From NCBI GenBank assembly GCA_050084985.1, contig JBITNC010000002.1:9734001-9798000 (forward strand): a stretch of DNA of 64,000 nt, given 5' to 3'. Under the pieces are notes generated by a model. The model made no database searches and had not been told where the DNA came from. It worked only from the letters and a program-made list of their open reading frames with translations. The translations under genes and the position numbers were made by a program. Source of the DNA: Nageia nagi. Lineage: Eukaryota > Pinophyta. How positions within the stretch are numbered: position 1 is the first letter of the stretch; each line of letters starts with the position of its first letter. Positions 1-10,665 of this stretch are shown piece after piece.

Positions 1-114
1 ATGTTCTTAGAATTATAGATGTGTTATCTTGAGTGATTGTGTTATCTGGTGTACACTTGAGTTTCCTAGTCTAAGGTCCTAGCGGATTTGTTTAGATCTA
101 GTTCAAATCCTTCA
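1..114 (+). repeat. 5' LTR of element A, 3' portion only
   Basis: Matches 8286-8399 at 112 of 114 positions and ends in CA just before the primer binding site. The upstream part of this LTR (about 411 bases, judging by the 525-base right copy) is cut off by the window start. Confidence 0.95.
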
Positions 115-116
115 AT

Positions 117-129
117 TGGTATCAGAGCC
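117..129 (+). promoter_or_regulatory. primer binding site of element A
   Basis: TGGTATCAGAGCC lies two bases after the LTR end. This is complementary to the 3' end of plant initiator tRNA-Met and is the usual Copia minus-strand primer site. Confidence 0.95.
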
Positions 130-954
130 TTGTTGTGGAAGCTCTTCTCTTGGTGTGGAAGCTACATCTTGGAGGTTCTTCATCCTTCTTCATTCCTCAT
201 CTTACACCCCTTGGTGAGGTAAATTTTTAAGAAAAGGTATAAATTTCCTCCTTATTTGATCATTTTTTTTTGGATTATTACATAATGCTACTAACACATT
301 ATTTGCTATGTGTTAGTCCTTTTTAAGTTATGATTAACAAGTTGCAATTTTTTTTTTACTAATCCTCTATGTTACTTGCAATTTTAAATTGCTATAGTTC
401 TTTTAAAAAGGGTTAGTATACAACAATTGTAATTTGTTTTTCATATTATATTGAACTTAAATGTATGTGTTGGTTCAATTATTTGATTAAATACCAATAT
501 ATGATGAAAAATTGCAATATATATACTAACATGTATTATGTTATTACTATTTGCTTAAAATAGTAATGTATTATTGTGAAATTTCTCATATATACTATCA
601 TTAGTGAGTTATTGATATGTTCCTAAGCAAAAGGCATCAACAGTTCCAAAAATAAAAAGAGGACAATTTTTGAGTTACAAAGGCTCCATATATATATCTA
701 TATATATATTTTAGTTTTGTTTACACTAATCAAACATATATATTTGTTTAAAATAATCAAACATATATATATATATATATATATATTTATTTGTTTAAAA
801 TAGAATTAAAAATATTTTAAATCTGTGTAAAATATAATCCACAAATATATATATTAGATAATGTTTAAAACAGTGGGCAGGTCAGGGCCACTCAAAATTT
901 ATTATTCACGTTCAATAAATTAAAAACATATATGGTTTAAATTTAATTCGTATA

Positions 955-1960
955 CATGTTAAATTTTATCAAAACGGGGGGACGTCCTCCACGCACGCGT
1001 AGCCTCTGTGGTGGCTCCTCCTCGCTCCTCAGTCGCTCCTCAGCTGCTCCCCCACCTCCAAGTGCACCACCGCTCCTCAGCCTCTACAGAGCCGCTCCTC
1101 CCACCCCCGTTTGCTCCCATCTGCTGGACTGTGCATGCCTACCGGATCTATCTGGCCATGCCGCTCTTCACTGCCTCTCCTCTCTTCTCCATTGCTAAGG
1201 TCTACGGATTGTTTTCCCTCCATGCAGACATAGTTTCCTGCAATGCCCTTCCACCTGCACCCTATTTTCTCCATTGCACCATGTCGAAGCACCAAGAAGG
1301 ACCTATGCATTGTTTCATGTGCTGTCTCCCTACTGTCAACCATTTTTATGGACTCCATGCTCGAACAACACATCTTCCAGCTTGCAACATCCTCACTGCC
1401 CCAGTTAGCTCTGTGTAGCACAAAGTTGGAATTCATAGAGTTATTGGCCATCTCCTTCGATGTAGCCTGTGCTGCTGTCATGCTAGGACTTGCCAAGTCG
1501 AGCTTTCCTGATATCTTTTAGCACGAGGGATTGGTACATGAACTTCCTGCTTGAGTTTTTTATCTTGCAGCTGACGTCCTTCACTGTGTTGACAGACAGA
1601 CTTGCTTCAAGAGGATTGCCTTGCCTTCTGCGACCCTTTCCTTGCACTAGAGGAGTTCCCTGCTATAGTATCGCCATGGGATCCTTGCCTATGACTTGTT
1701 TACCAAGATGCACGATGCAGACACATTTTATGGCTGCCATGATCGTCGGATATGCCCCACCAGCCATCCCCACCAACCTCTGCCCCTCTCATCTCCACGA
1801 CTGGGCTGGTCAACCGCCACCCCACGCACCTCATGCGACTTTCACCCCTCTACACGGCTTCCTTGCCGCCTTGGTCTCTCCTGCCACCCCTGCCCAGCTT
1901 CTCCACCTCCCTGAGGCTTACACTTGGCCCTTCCATTTTTTTTGTCAACCTCTAGTTGTT
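955..1960 (+). other. GC-rich, pyrimidine-rich island in the leader
   Basis: Base composition changes sharply from AT-rich to a region full of CTCC, CACC and CCAC words, then changes back near 1960. It contains plus-strand open frames (1008-1418, 1490-2023) rich in Pro, Ser, Leu and His with no recognisable domain. Element C has only about 130 bases of C-rich sequence at the matching leader position (58980-59110, opposite strand). The extra sequence in A may be a captured fragment or an expanded leader segment. Confidence 0.6.
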
Positions 1961-2151
1961 GGGTATTTAATTTTTTTTACCCACTCCCAATTTGATTTGA
2001 TTTTTTGCCTTAGTCACACTTAAATATTTTTAGTTTATCCCTTAAGTGAATAAAAGGCATAACTCACACTTACCCATCATTTTTTTAGCATCCAAGTTGT
2101 TAGCACTTTAAGTCAAAATGGGGGAGATTTTTATCATTTTTTACTTAACTG

Positions 2152-2276
2152 CTAAATAGATCTTGCATGTGATGCTAAATAGATCTTGCATACTAAATAA
2201 ATCTTGCATGTTACTTAAATGTTTATGTCATGCTAAATAGATCTTGCATGTGATGCTAAATAGATCTTGCATGTTA
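2152..2276 (+). repeat. short tandem repeats in leader of A
   Basis: Five copies of a CTAAATAGATCTTGCAT-type unit (one reads AAATAAATC) occur in about 125 bases, some joined by GTGATG and some by ACTTAAATG spacers. No coding role is apparent. Confidence 0.85.
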
Positions 2277-3145
2277 CTTAAATTTTTACGTTAAAATACA
2301 TGATGCATGTTTAAAACTTAAAATCATGGACTAATACATGTTTAAGTTATGGATTTATGCTAAATAGGACTTAGCATTTGAAAAATTCATTATTTTTGAA
2401 CTTAAGCAAAAATATGAAAAATGTAAAAGTCCTTTAGGGGTTAGTACAAAACCCATTGGACTCAATTTTTGGCCTCTTAAGGTTTCAAGTTCGTGTGGAT
2501 GGAGTATTTTTCACTTTACTTTATATTTTACATATTTGCTTTATACTTGCAATACGCAAAAATTTGAAAAGTAACCCCTAAAATGAATACATCCGCACGT
2601 ATTTTCCACAACATGACTTGTTTGGGGAGCCATGAGGTGAGGACAGGGTAGACTGGAGCCCTTTTAGTCCGAAGAACCGAGTGGTGGTAAGTCTGTCTTA
2701 ATTGCCCCTAAGACCTCTGTTGGATTGGACATAACTCTATTAGGTGGATAGGCATGTGTGTAGTGATACCACATGTTCGCACGTCCATTCAGGGATTATC
2801 CTAATAACCTAGGAGGAAAACTGAAAACCTTAATCAAGATAATTAAAATGGCCGGTCCAAGATACATCGGATCCTTGGAAAATAGTAGGTACTTCTCCTT
2901 GTGAGAGTATATCACTGACGAAGGTGAACTGGTTGAAGACTGGTAGTACCTGGGCTCCACCTTGCGGACATCTAGGTGAAGGCCTAATTCTATACAAGAA
3001 AACAACCCCAACTTTATCCTTTTGTGGATCGTGGTTAATAAGTTTGCACATGTGGGACATGTTTGCTTATTAGATGTTTTATATGTATAGATGGAAAATT
3101 ATAAAAGTTTACATTCTTATAGCATATTTATTTATTTTTGTAGCA

Positions 3146-4023
3146 ATGGTTGAAACCTTCGTTCCCAAGCACATACTTGATGGTTCCAACTTTGGAATAT
3201 GGAAACCTCGTATGAAAGCCGAGTTACAAGTAAGGAAGCTGTGGCAGACAGTTAGTGAAGATGTGGTTGCTCCTACCGATGAGAAGGCTCTTGAAGTATA
3301 CAACTCAAAGAATGAGTTAGCGACTTCAATGATTTATCATGTAGTTTCAGATGATGTCCTTCTCATGATCTCTTCATCAACTTCAGCAAAGGAAGCTTGG
3401 GATAGGTTAAAGAAAATTTACCTTGGGTCCAAGTTTTCAAGGAGATTTACCATTCTACAAACGTTGTTGTAGTATCGTCAAAGTGAAGATGAAAGTGCCT
3501 CCATCTACTTAAACAAAATCATTGACCTCAGGACACAACTGGTTGGTTGTGGGTGCAACTGGATCAATGATGAGTTCATGGTCTTCATCATTCTTCAAAG
3601 CCTTACTACAAAGTTCAGCAACTTTGTCACAGTTATGGAAACAAGGCTCGATGATGAAGAAGATGTCATCTCACTTGATAACCTTTCTAGACTTCTTCTA
3701 AAGCATGAGGAAACTTTGAACAAGAAAATGTTGAACCTTTCTCCAAAGGACCATAGCATTGCTCTAGGAGCAACCAAAACTCCTTTCAAGAAAAAGTTCA
3801 AACATTACAAATTCAAAGATAACAAGTCCTCATCTACCTTCAGGAAGTATGACAAAAAGGGCAACAACAACAATCATGGTAAAGGAATGACAAAGCTGGA
3901 TCAAGCAATCCAACACCTCAGGAAAAGTTTGATGGGAATTGTAACTTCTGTGGCATCTTTGGGCACAAAGAGTATGATTATCGCAAAAAGAAATTTGCTC
4001 AAAAAGGAAAGGGAAATGCAAAT
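3146..4023 (+). pseudogene. gag: Copia gag (element A), broken
   Basis: Encodes the capsid/nucleocapsid precursor that would package element RNA in cytoplasmic particles. The likely start is the ATG at 3146 (MVETFVPK); the frame runs further upstream but lacks family similarity there. The region with FGIWKPRMKAEL and AWDRLKKIYLG is typical of plant Copia Gag. An in-frame TAG at 3470-3472 interrupts it, after which the same frame continues (WINDEFMVFIILQSL, RLDDEEDV). A frameshift between about 3880 and 3925 moves the zinc knuckle into the pol frame: CNFCGIFGHKEYDY at 3940-3981 has Tyr where the last Cys of the CCHC motif belongs. The Lys-rich stretch before the knuckle is normal for nucleocapsid. 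The gene cannot give full-length Gag. Confidence 0.9.
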
Positions 4024-4668
4024 ATGAGAAATTTCAATAATAAAAAGAAGAACAAGCATGCTGCTTCTGTTGCCTACTACTCAATGACTCAAACTATTTC
4101 AAATGATTGGATTGTTGATTCAGGATGCACTAATCACATGTGTTATGAAAAGGATCAGTTTGAAAACTTTCATAAGTACAAAAAGGATGCAGTTGTGATA
4201 GGTGATAATACAGTCCTTGATGTTCACAGAATAGGAAGTGTGAAGATTCATGGAAAGACTCTTGATAATGTCTTTTATGTGCCTAAACTAAGGATGAATC
4301 TCATCTCCGTGATTCAAATTACAAGGAAAGGATGCTCATTTGAGTTTACCTCACACTCTTGGTGTGTTAAGAAAGGACTTGCCACCTTGATGAAAGGATC
4401 AGTAAAGGATAACCTTTATATTGTGGATCAAGTACCTTCAAAGATTTGTCTTGCTGCAAATGTTTGTTCAAAAGGTAATCTTTGGCATCAACGATTAGGG
4501 CACCTTAACCACAAGAGTATTCAAGATATGAAAACTCAAGCACTTGTGGAAGGTTTACCTAATATTTCACCCACAATTGGTCTTTGTGAAAGGTGCATTC
4601 TAGGAAAGATGCATAGGTAAAAGTTTGAAAAAGATAAGGCAACTCGGGCTACTCATCCTCTTCAGCTT
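4024..4668 (+). pseudogene. pol: Copia protease and GAG-pre-integrase region (element A)
   Basis: The aspartic protease site WIVDSGCTNHM is intact, with its Asp codon at 4117-4119. Further on, LWHQRLGHLNHKS and CERCILGKMH give the HHCC zinc-binding module that precedes Copia integrase. A TAA at 4618-4620 stops the frame just after this module, and the same frame resumes at once with integrase, so a single nonsense change is the likely cause. The protease would have cut the polyprotein in the particle. Confidence 0.9.
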
Positions 4669-5481
4669 GTGCATTCAGATTTGATGGGTCCTTTTCAAAC
4701 TAAGTCACTAGGTGGAGCTTCTTATGTTCTGACCTTCATTGATGACTTCAGTAGGATGACATTTGGTTATCTACTTGAGCACAAGGATCAAACTTTTGAC
4801 AGGTTTAGAGACTTCAAGGCACTTATTGAAAATCAAACTGATTTTAAAATCAAAATGTTGAGATCTGATAATGGGGGTGAATATAATAGCAATGAGTTTA
4901 ACAACTATTGTGTTAAACATGGGATTAAGTGACAATTCACAATCCCTTACACCCCTCAGCAAAATGGAGTTGCTGAAAGGAAGAATCGCACCATTATGGA
5001 AATGGCAAGATGCATGTTGGGTAACCTTCCTAGTTTCTTATGGGGTGAAGTTGTTCACACTGCTATTCACACCCTAAATAGGTGTCCTACTAAGGCAGTT
5101 GAAGGTAAAACTCCATATGAAGCATGGACAGGAAAGAAACCTAACCTCTCACACTTCAGGGTCTTCGATTGTGATGCATTTGCCTTCATTACCTCAGAGA
5201 AAAGAAAGAAGCTAGATAAACGATCAGAAAAATGCATCTTTGTGGGGTATGATAATCAGCATAGAGGTTACAGGCTCTACTCTTCATCCCATAAAATAGT
5301 CTTTGTTTCTAGGGATGTCAAGTTCAATGAACTTTCTGAGGATACGACCTCTCATGTTGAGGTGTCTGATACAGATGATTCTTCACCTACACCTAACTGG
5401 TTTGATGATCATGTAGAGAAGTCACCACAAGAGCAAAATTCTCCAGCACAGAGAATTACAAGAAGTATGACCTTTGAATAA
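4669..5481 (+). pseudogene. pol: Copia integrase (element A)
   Basis: The rve catalytic core shows all three acidic residues: Asp at 4678-4680 (HSDLMGP), Asp at 4867-4869 (RSDNGGEY) and Glu at 4975-4977 (NGVAERKNRT). An in-frame TGA at 4930-4932 lies between the second Asp and the Glu. The C-terminal part carries KCIFVGYDNQHRGYRLY and a VFVSRDVKFNE segment, typical of plant Copia integrase before RT. A one-base frameshift close to 5470 separates it from the next frame. The enzyme would insert the cDNA into chromosomes; this copy is inactive. Confidence 0.92.
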
Positions 5482-6362
5482 ATCCTTATTTGCCAAAATT
5501 GATAATATGCATGAGCCATCAACCTTCAAAGAAGCTTCCAAGCAAGAGTGTTGGATGGAAGCTATGAAAGTTGAGTATGAGGCACTCATGAAAAATGAAA
5601 CTTGGGATTTGGTTCCTTATCCCAATGAGAAAAATGTGATTGGCAATAAATGGATATACAAGTTCAAGTACAAATTCTGATGGAAAAATTGAAAAATACA
5701 AGGCAAGATTAGTGGCCAAAGGATTCGCTCAGAAATATGGTATTGATTATGAGGAAACCTTTGCTCCTGTAGCCAAGATGCCTACTGTTAGAATAATCCT
5801 TGCTCTTTCTACAGCTCAAGGATGGAAAGCTTTTCAACTTGATGTCAAAAGTGCATTTCTCAATGGTGACTTAGATGTTGAAATCTACATGAATCAACCA
5901 GAAGGATTTATTCCAGAAGGAAAAGAGTCTCTTGTGTGTAAGCTAAAGAAGTCTTTGTATGGACTTAAGCAAGCACCTAGAGCATGGTACAAGAAAATTT
6001 CAGGATTCTTTGCAGATATTGGTTTTTCCAAGTGCTTCTCAGATTCAGATCTATATGTACTCAATCAAGGAAAAGACATGGTCATAATTCTCCTTTATGT
6101 GGATGATCTTCTCATAACAGGCAATAATATTGAAATCATCCAAGAGTGCATCTCCAAACTCAAGGCAACATTTGAAATGACTGATCTAGGTCTATTGCAT
6201 TACTATCTTAGGATGCAAGTATACCAACACAAAGATTGTACTTATCTTAGTCAATCTAAGTATATATCAGACATCTTGCTAAAGTTTGGAATGGAGGAGT
6301 GTAAATATGCTGCAATACCTATTTCTCCTAGAATCGTTGTATCACTGAGCTCAGATTCTTAG
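5474..6362 (+). pseudogene. pol: Copia reverse transcriptase (element A)
   Basis: RVT_2 family. It begins with WMEAMKVEYEALMKNETWDLV, shifts frame near 5675, then continues through KARLVAKGFAQKYGIDYEET, FQLDVKSAFLNGDL and LYGLKQAPRAWY. The catalytic box YVDD is intact at 6096-6107. A TAG at 6360-6362 ends the frame, after which recognisable sequence (DATAHRQLIGSLLYLT) continues in the same frame before another shift near 6430. It would make cDNA from the element RNA. Confidence 0.93.
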
Positions 6363-7060
6363 TTGGCTGATGCTACAGCTCATAGACAATTGATTGGTAG
6401 TCTTCTGTATCTGACTATCTCTCATCTTGATATGCCTTTGCAGTGAATCTGATGGCACGATTCATGCAAAAACCATATGTTGAACACCTCAATGTTGTTA
6501 AGCAAATCTTGAGGTATGTCGCAAGGACAAAGGATCTTGCTCTTAAGTATTCCAAAGTGCCCTCAATTGTTCTCTCAGGGTTCTCAGATTCTGATTATGG
6601 GGGGGATAGAGATGACAGAAAATCAACCTCTGCATATGTGTTTAGCATTGGTTCAGGTGCTATCTCTTGGGCTTCCAAGAAGCAACCTACTATGACTCTT
6701 TCTACCACCGAAGCTGAATATCGAGCCATGTCTGTTGCCGCCCAAGAAGCTATTTGGCTACGACATCTTCTGAACGAAATTGGGTATAAGCAAAATGGCC
6801 CATCTCTTATTTCATCAGACAATCAATCGGCTATCTCTTTGGCTAAGAATCCTGTGTTCCATCAGTGAACCAAACATGTAGAAATCCAAGCTCATTTTAT
6901 CAGGGAGAAGGTTCTAGATGACATCATACACTTGCAGTATTGTCCATCTACTGAAAACTTTGCTGATTTGTTCACCAAGCCCCTTCCTGAAGCTCAGTTC
7001 TGCAAGCTTAGGGATTCTCTCGGGTTGGTGAAATTACCCTCAAGGGGGAGTGAAGTTTAA
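6363..7060 (+). pseudogene. pol: Copia RNase H (element A), end of pol
   Basis: The conserved segments come in order: FSDSDYGGDRDDRKSTSAYV, TTEAEYRAM, SSDNQSAISLA, then after an in-frame TGA (6866-6868) TKHVEIQAHFIREKV and FTKPLPEAQFCKLRDSLGL. The frame ends at TAA 7058-7060, just after a purine-rich stretch. RNase H removes RNA from the RNA:DNA hybrid during cDNA synthesis. Confidence 0.92.
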
Positions 7061-7115
7061 ACTTTTGTTAGTGATGACAACTTCACCTCTAAGAGGCCTT
7101 TTTTGATTGTACATT

Positions 7116-7400
7116 CTAGACCTCCGTGGTAAGTTTGCTCTGCGTGACAAACTTGTTGTACAATTGTTGTTATAGAGTGTTGATTATTTTATACCTCAGT
7201 GGTAAGTTTGCTCTACGTGACAAACTTGTTGTACATTTTATACCTCCATGGTGAGTTTGCTCTGCGTGAGAAACTTATTGTACAAATTTTGAGCATATAA
7301 TTAATATACCTCCGTGGTAAGTTCGCTCTACGTGAGGAACTTGTTGTACATTCTATACCTTTGTGGTGAGTTTGCTCTACGTGAGAAACTCGTTGTACAA
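7116..7400 (+). repeat. five tandem hairpin repeats in 3' untranslated region of A
   Basis: Five units share a core like CCTCCGTGGTAAGTTTGCTC followed by TACGTGACAAACTTGTTGTACA. Each holds a 24-nt hairpin: 7131-7154, 7204-7227, 7253-7276, 7319-7342 and 7368-7391, spaced 73, 49, 66 and 49 bases apart. The six-base arms stay paired although their sequence varies: AAGTTT/AAACTT, AAGTTC/GAACTT and GAGTTT/AAACTC, with one G-U pair in GAGTTT/AAACTT. A CTC/GAG pair inside the loop could extend most stems past a bulged G. Function unknown; the pattern suggests selection on RNA (or DNA) folding. Confidence 0.88.
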
Positions 7401-7865
7401 TTTTTATGCTCTATTTAAAATCAACACATGTCTATATACAATAGGTGACTATGAGTGATGGCTTGGCATCTTCGTGATGGCTTATAGTGCACCATTGATC
7501 AGTTATTTATAATATGGCATTATTTGATTCTCTTATTTGAATATATGATGCATCTAACTGATTTTGTTCATGAGTTGCTTGTAGCATGCAGGATCTTCTT
7601 CAGAAATGCAGGTTACTCACCTTGTGAAAGCAAGCTCATGGAGACTCACATGTCAGCTTAAAGTTGATCGACTACTATGTACAGTGAAACCAGTTGTGGT
7701 TAATGATTGTATTGTAAACCATTTTTTATCAAATGGTAATGTAGTGAGTTCATACTAGTTCTCAAAAAGATTCTCAAATATGTTAAAATTCTCATCTCCA
7801 CTTGTATCTCTATGGAGGAGAACTCTCTCTCTTCTCTCTTCTACACTCTATCCCAATATTGCATT
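7401..7865 (+). other. remaining 3' untranslated region of A
   Basis: Non-coding sequence between the hairpin array and the purine tract. The part near 7780-7860 (CTCTATGGAGGAGAACTCTC) is recognisable in reverse orientation beside the C and D LTRs near 52470-52510 and 51555-51600, so the untranslated end is a family feature. Confidence 0.75.
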
Positions 7866-7874
7866 AAGGGGGAG
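7866..7874 (+). promoter_or_regulatory. polypurine tract of element A
   Basis: AAGGGGGAG directly precedes the TG that opens the 3' LTR. This is the plus-strand priming site. Confidence 0.9.
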
Positions 7875-8399
7875 TGTTAGAATTTGTAATGAAATATTGT
7901 GAATATCTATACTCATTGTAAATTCAATTAATCACTTAAGGGTATGTAGATACCTTAAGAGATTAATTGAATTCTTTAATATGTAGACTTTGACTTTACC
8001 AAAGTGGTTAGTTGGTAGGTTGAAGTTGGGTGATACATTTAATGTAACCCTAACCTTACCCTTGGGTTAAAGGAAGGTTAGGGAGGTGCTCTCAAGCTAT
8101 AAATAAGGGCCTCTCCTCTTGTAAAGATATCTAAGTCTTAGAGTAAGATTACTCTACTTGGTTGTGTAGGAGAGAGCTAGAGAATAGTTATAAGAGAGAC
8201 ATAGATTGAGAATAAAAGAACTAGTTGTGGATGTACTCCCAAGGAGGGAGGAACCACATTATATTGGTGTCATATTGTGTGAATGATGTTCTTAGAAGTA
8301 TAGATGTGTTATCTTGAGTGATTGTGTTATCTGGTGTACACTTGAGTTTCCTAGTCTAAGGTCCTAGAGGATTTGTTTAGATCTAGTTCAAATCCTTCA
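7875..8399 (+). repeat. 3' LTR of element A
   Basis: A 525-base LTR running from TGTTAGAATTTG to AAATCCTTCA. A TATA box (TATAAATA, 8098-8105) lies about 300 bases before its right end, the usual place for the LTR promoter. Its last 114 bases match the start of the window. Confidence 0.93.
8098..8105 (+). promoter_or_regulatory. TATA box in LTR of A
   Basis: TATAAATA followed by AGGGCC and a pyrimidine-rich stretch. The position within the LTR agrees with an R-region start shortly downstream. Confidence 0.6.
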
Positions 8400-9404
8400 T
8401 TTGTATGATTGCTTTTCCATGATTTGAAGTTATTTGTTTGAGTGATGTATTAAACCTTTATGTTAGAGAGTCTCTATGATTTTTGATCTCCAACTAATGA
8501 AGTGTTTTGTTGATCTTCATCTAGTTAACCAAAAAGAAATAGAAGGTTAATGGATGTTTAGAAGAATAAAATTTAATTATTATGTCTTACAATATTTCTA
8601 TAGGAGATACATCTATATCATTATTACTATTTATTAATACATTGCATCAATGAAAGGTAAGGAGTGTTATTAATAGGTCATTATGAATGTATTCTTTTAT
8701 TATGATTGTTATTCAATCTATTTGATAATGATTTAGTAAGAAAAATATGTAAAATATTATACTTTAATAGTAAATGTTTATATATTGCTAACTTTCAATA
8801 TTATCATAAGGGTGAGATAATAATGATTTGTTAGGATGTTATTTATGATTCTTTTGAATAAAACCAATTATGTAAAAGTCTAAAGGAGTTCAGAAAACAA
8901 GGGTAGCTAAAACTCTCCTTTTAAGTGGGAGATACCCAAGTTCCAATCCCACCTCTAGTGAATAGAAATATCTAAAATCCTATCAAATGATGGAAAGTAC
9001 CAATGACACGAAGTATTCCTGTGTAAAATAAATAATATAAATATAAAATATTTAAATTATAATTTTATAATATTATTATTTTTGAAATAAAATGAATTAA
9101 GAATTGATATATAAATATTTGAATTTGAAGGAGCATATTCATTTCAATTTTTGAAACGGTTTGTTCAAGTTGGTTATGCGATCTATGAAAAGAGTTTGTA
9201 GGGAGGATAGAAAGAAAAGAGTTCTTGGATGGCAGACTAGAAGATTAGGGCTCGATAGTTAGGAGATCGAGAGCAGAAAGAGAAAAGCTGTTTAAGAGCC
9301 ACATGATCAATTTATTGCATTCAAAATTAGATGCGAGATATCTTTATAATTCAATAAAAACCCATGCCTAAAGAAATGAGTTGGTTAATTTGAAACAGAG
9401 TGTA
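8400..9404. other. AT-rich spacer, no gene seen
   Basis: About 1 kb of AT-rich DNA right of element A. I found no reading frame, repeat or RNA gene that I can support. Confidence 0.7.
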
Positions 9405-9409
9405 TGGTG

Positions 9410-9545
9410 GTAGTGAGGTGGTAGGTATCATTGTCGCCCAGTCCCTCATCAGTTTAGGAGACGGACGCCTCGCCAGGTGAGAGGTCGCGACGTGTATTTT
9501 GCCCTTCCTCCGTAACTTTTGACATACGGTTAACCCACAATTTTG
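9410..9545 (+). repeat. dispersed repeat, copy 1
   Basis: The stretch from ATGGTGGTAGTGAGG through CGCCAGGTGAGAGGTCG to the GGTTAACC region recurs in the same order and strand at about 40242-40380 (TGGTGGTAGTGAGAAGG, CTTGCCAAGTGAGGGGTTA, AGGTTTAACC). Similarity is roughly three quarters by eye. The family is not recognised; a short retroposon or the end of a larger element are both possible. Confidence 0.65.
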
Positions 9546-9725
9546 AATATAAATGCAGATTTACTAGTAAAGGCAACCCTGTGCAATGGGTGCGCTGGAA
9601 ATTCTAGAAGGATCCTCCGCATGGTCTCAAACTTAGCAAATGCATTGACACTGTTTCATCAAATGCAACAAACAGCAGCAGTAGTTCAACCAGATCAAGG
9701 TGACGCTACGATGCATTTTTCTTGA
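9543..9725 (+). pseudogene. possible PPR-like fragment
   Basis: A 60-codon open frame whose middle, ANALTLFHQMQQTAAVVQPDQ, resembles the A-helix and turn of a pentatricopeptide repeat (xALxLFxQMQxxxxxPD). The N-terminal part is not recognisable. It lies on the same strand as the clearer PPR fragment at 10666-10836 and may be part of the same captured or decayed gene. It could also be chance. Confidence 0.3.
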
Positions 9726-10126
9726 TATTAATCTAAATGTTTTTTTTTAAGTACACAAACAGATCTTGACGAGTCATATACATACAAAATGAAGCCTCTT
9801 CGATAATGCCGCAGGATTAAACACATCACATAAATAATACAATTTACGTAATATCCACATTATCTGGGTTTATAAGAATTGGCCCGTCAAGCTTTTGGAT
9901 ACTTATACGGAAATGTCAGATCCTGATTAAAATCCTCTGTTGTATACAGATAATGGGTAATATGACTTATTTAACAATGTCGTAGAAATGAACTTCAATT
10001 AAACTATTACTAATCCATCCTGTCATGCTATGATAAACCTCTGTACTGGAATAAGATCGTGGATCATCATTTGTTACCATTAGACAAAAGAATTTCATTT
10101 AAAAAATCAAATGGGTTGTTACATAC

Positions 10127-10648
10127 GTCTGAGCGTTGGGCCTTTTTCCAACTTCCCCATCTTGGAGAGATAAGCGAACATCGACCTCTTTTACAAGGTA
10201 AGTAAAATACTGAATTGCCTCTCCCACTTTTTCCTCTACATGGCTTTTCACTGCATCAGTCAACTGCCACTCATAACACCACAATCCCTTAGCATGCCAA
10301 ACAAGAACAAAAAAAACAAAACACCCATAACATAAATACCTGAAAATTTCTGGCTTGAACTATCAAACGAACAGATGAGAGAGACCCATTCCACAACATA
10401 CATTTGATTTGTATGTTGCCTTTGCATTTCTTACTGGTAGTTATAAAAGGACCAAGAAGTTTCCATTGAAGGGTATGATCTTGGAGTGCAGAATTGTAAC
10501 TTGAAAGAGTAGAGGGTGTACACGGGCACAGAAAACCAGTTTTCAGTTGAACTATTGAAGGGTAATGTAGGTCGGAAGGAGATTTGGACAGAACAGCTAC
10601 AGGTAGAAGTAATGAGATTTCAAAGCCATGGAATCGAATTTCTGTCAA
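10127..10648 (-). pseudogene. plastid ribosome hibernation factor fragment (PSRP1/HPF-like)
   Basis: Two exons of a nucleus-encoded, plastid-targeted protein of the HPF / plastid-specific ribosomal protein 1 family, which binds the 30S subunit in the chloroplast stroma and stores idle ribosomes. Exon 1 (10648-10340) ends in MLWNGSLSSVRLIVQARNFQ, preceded by a Ser-, Leu- and Pro-containing stretch like a transit peptide. A 76-base intron (10339-10264) starts GTATTT and ends GGCAG with a long T run. Exon 2 (10263-10127) gives LTDAVKSHVEEKVGEAIQ then LVKEVDVRLSLQDGEVGK, matching the family core, and stops at a good donor (AC/GTATGT). I cannot find the expected next exon (with its CEVTLF-type strand) downstream, so this looks truncated. 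The true start is uncertain. Confidence 0.75.
10264..10339 (-). other. intron inside the PSRP1-like fragment
   Basis: GT at the 5' side (GTATTTATG) and AG at the 3' side (AGTGGCAG), with a T-rich tract. Removing it joins VRLIVQARNFQ to LTDAVKSHVEEKVG in phase, as in the family. Confidence 0.7.
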
Positions 10649-10665
10649 TTATTGTGCTTGTGAGT

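Larger units (their letters stand above)
130..3145 (+). other. long untranslated leader of element A
   Basis: About 3 kb separates the primer site from Gag. It holds AT microsatellite tracts (about 688-785), a GC-rich and pyrimidine-rich island (about 955-1960), a short tandem array (2152-2276), and a block at about 2600-3060 that is conserved in the leader of element C (about 57930-58260, opposite strand). Small reading frames in the island match nothing I recognise. Packaging or translation signals would be expected in such a leader, but I cannot point to one. Confidence 0.8.
1..8399 (+). mobile_element. Copia LTR retrotransposon A (5' end beyond window)
   Basis: The first 114 bases match the last 114 bases of the LTR ending at 8399 with only two differences (positions 13 and 83 of the window). 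A tRNA-iMet-type primer site follows the left copy and a purine tract precedes the right copy. The domain order between them is Gag, protease, integrase, RT, RNase H, which is the Copia (Ty1) order. The reading frame is broken by several stops and frameshifts, so this copy is dead, although the LTRs are still close to identical. The left target duplication lies outside the window. Minus-strand elements C and D further right belong to the same family. Confidence 0.95.

Noticed and set aside
1077-1496. Minus-strand 139-codon frame in the leader of A, and several plus-strand frames in the same island
   Set aside because: Overlapping frames on both strands arise from the low stop density of GC-rich sequence; no domain is visible.
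7116-7400. CRISPR array
   Set aside because: The setting is a plant retrotransposon, and spacers are not unique and regular; the units are imperfect hairpin repeats.
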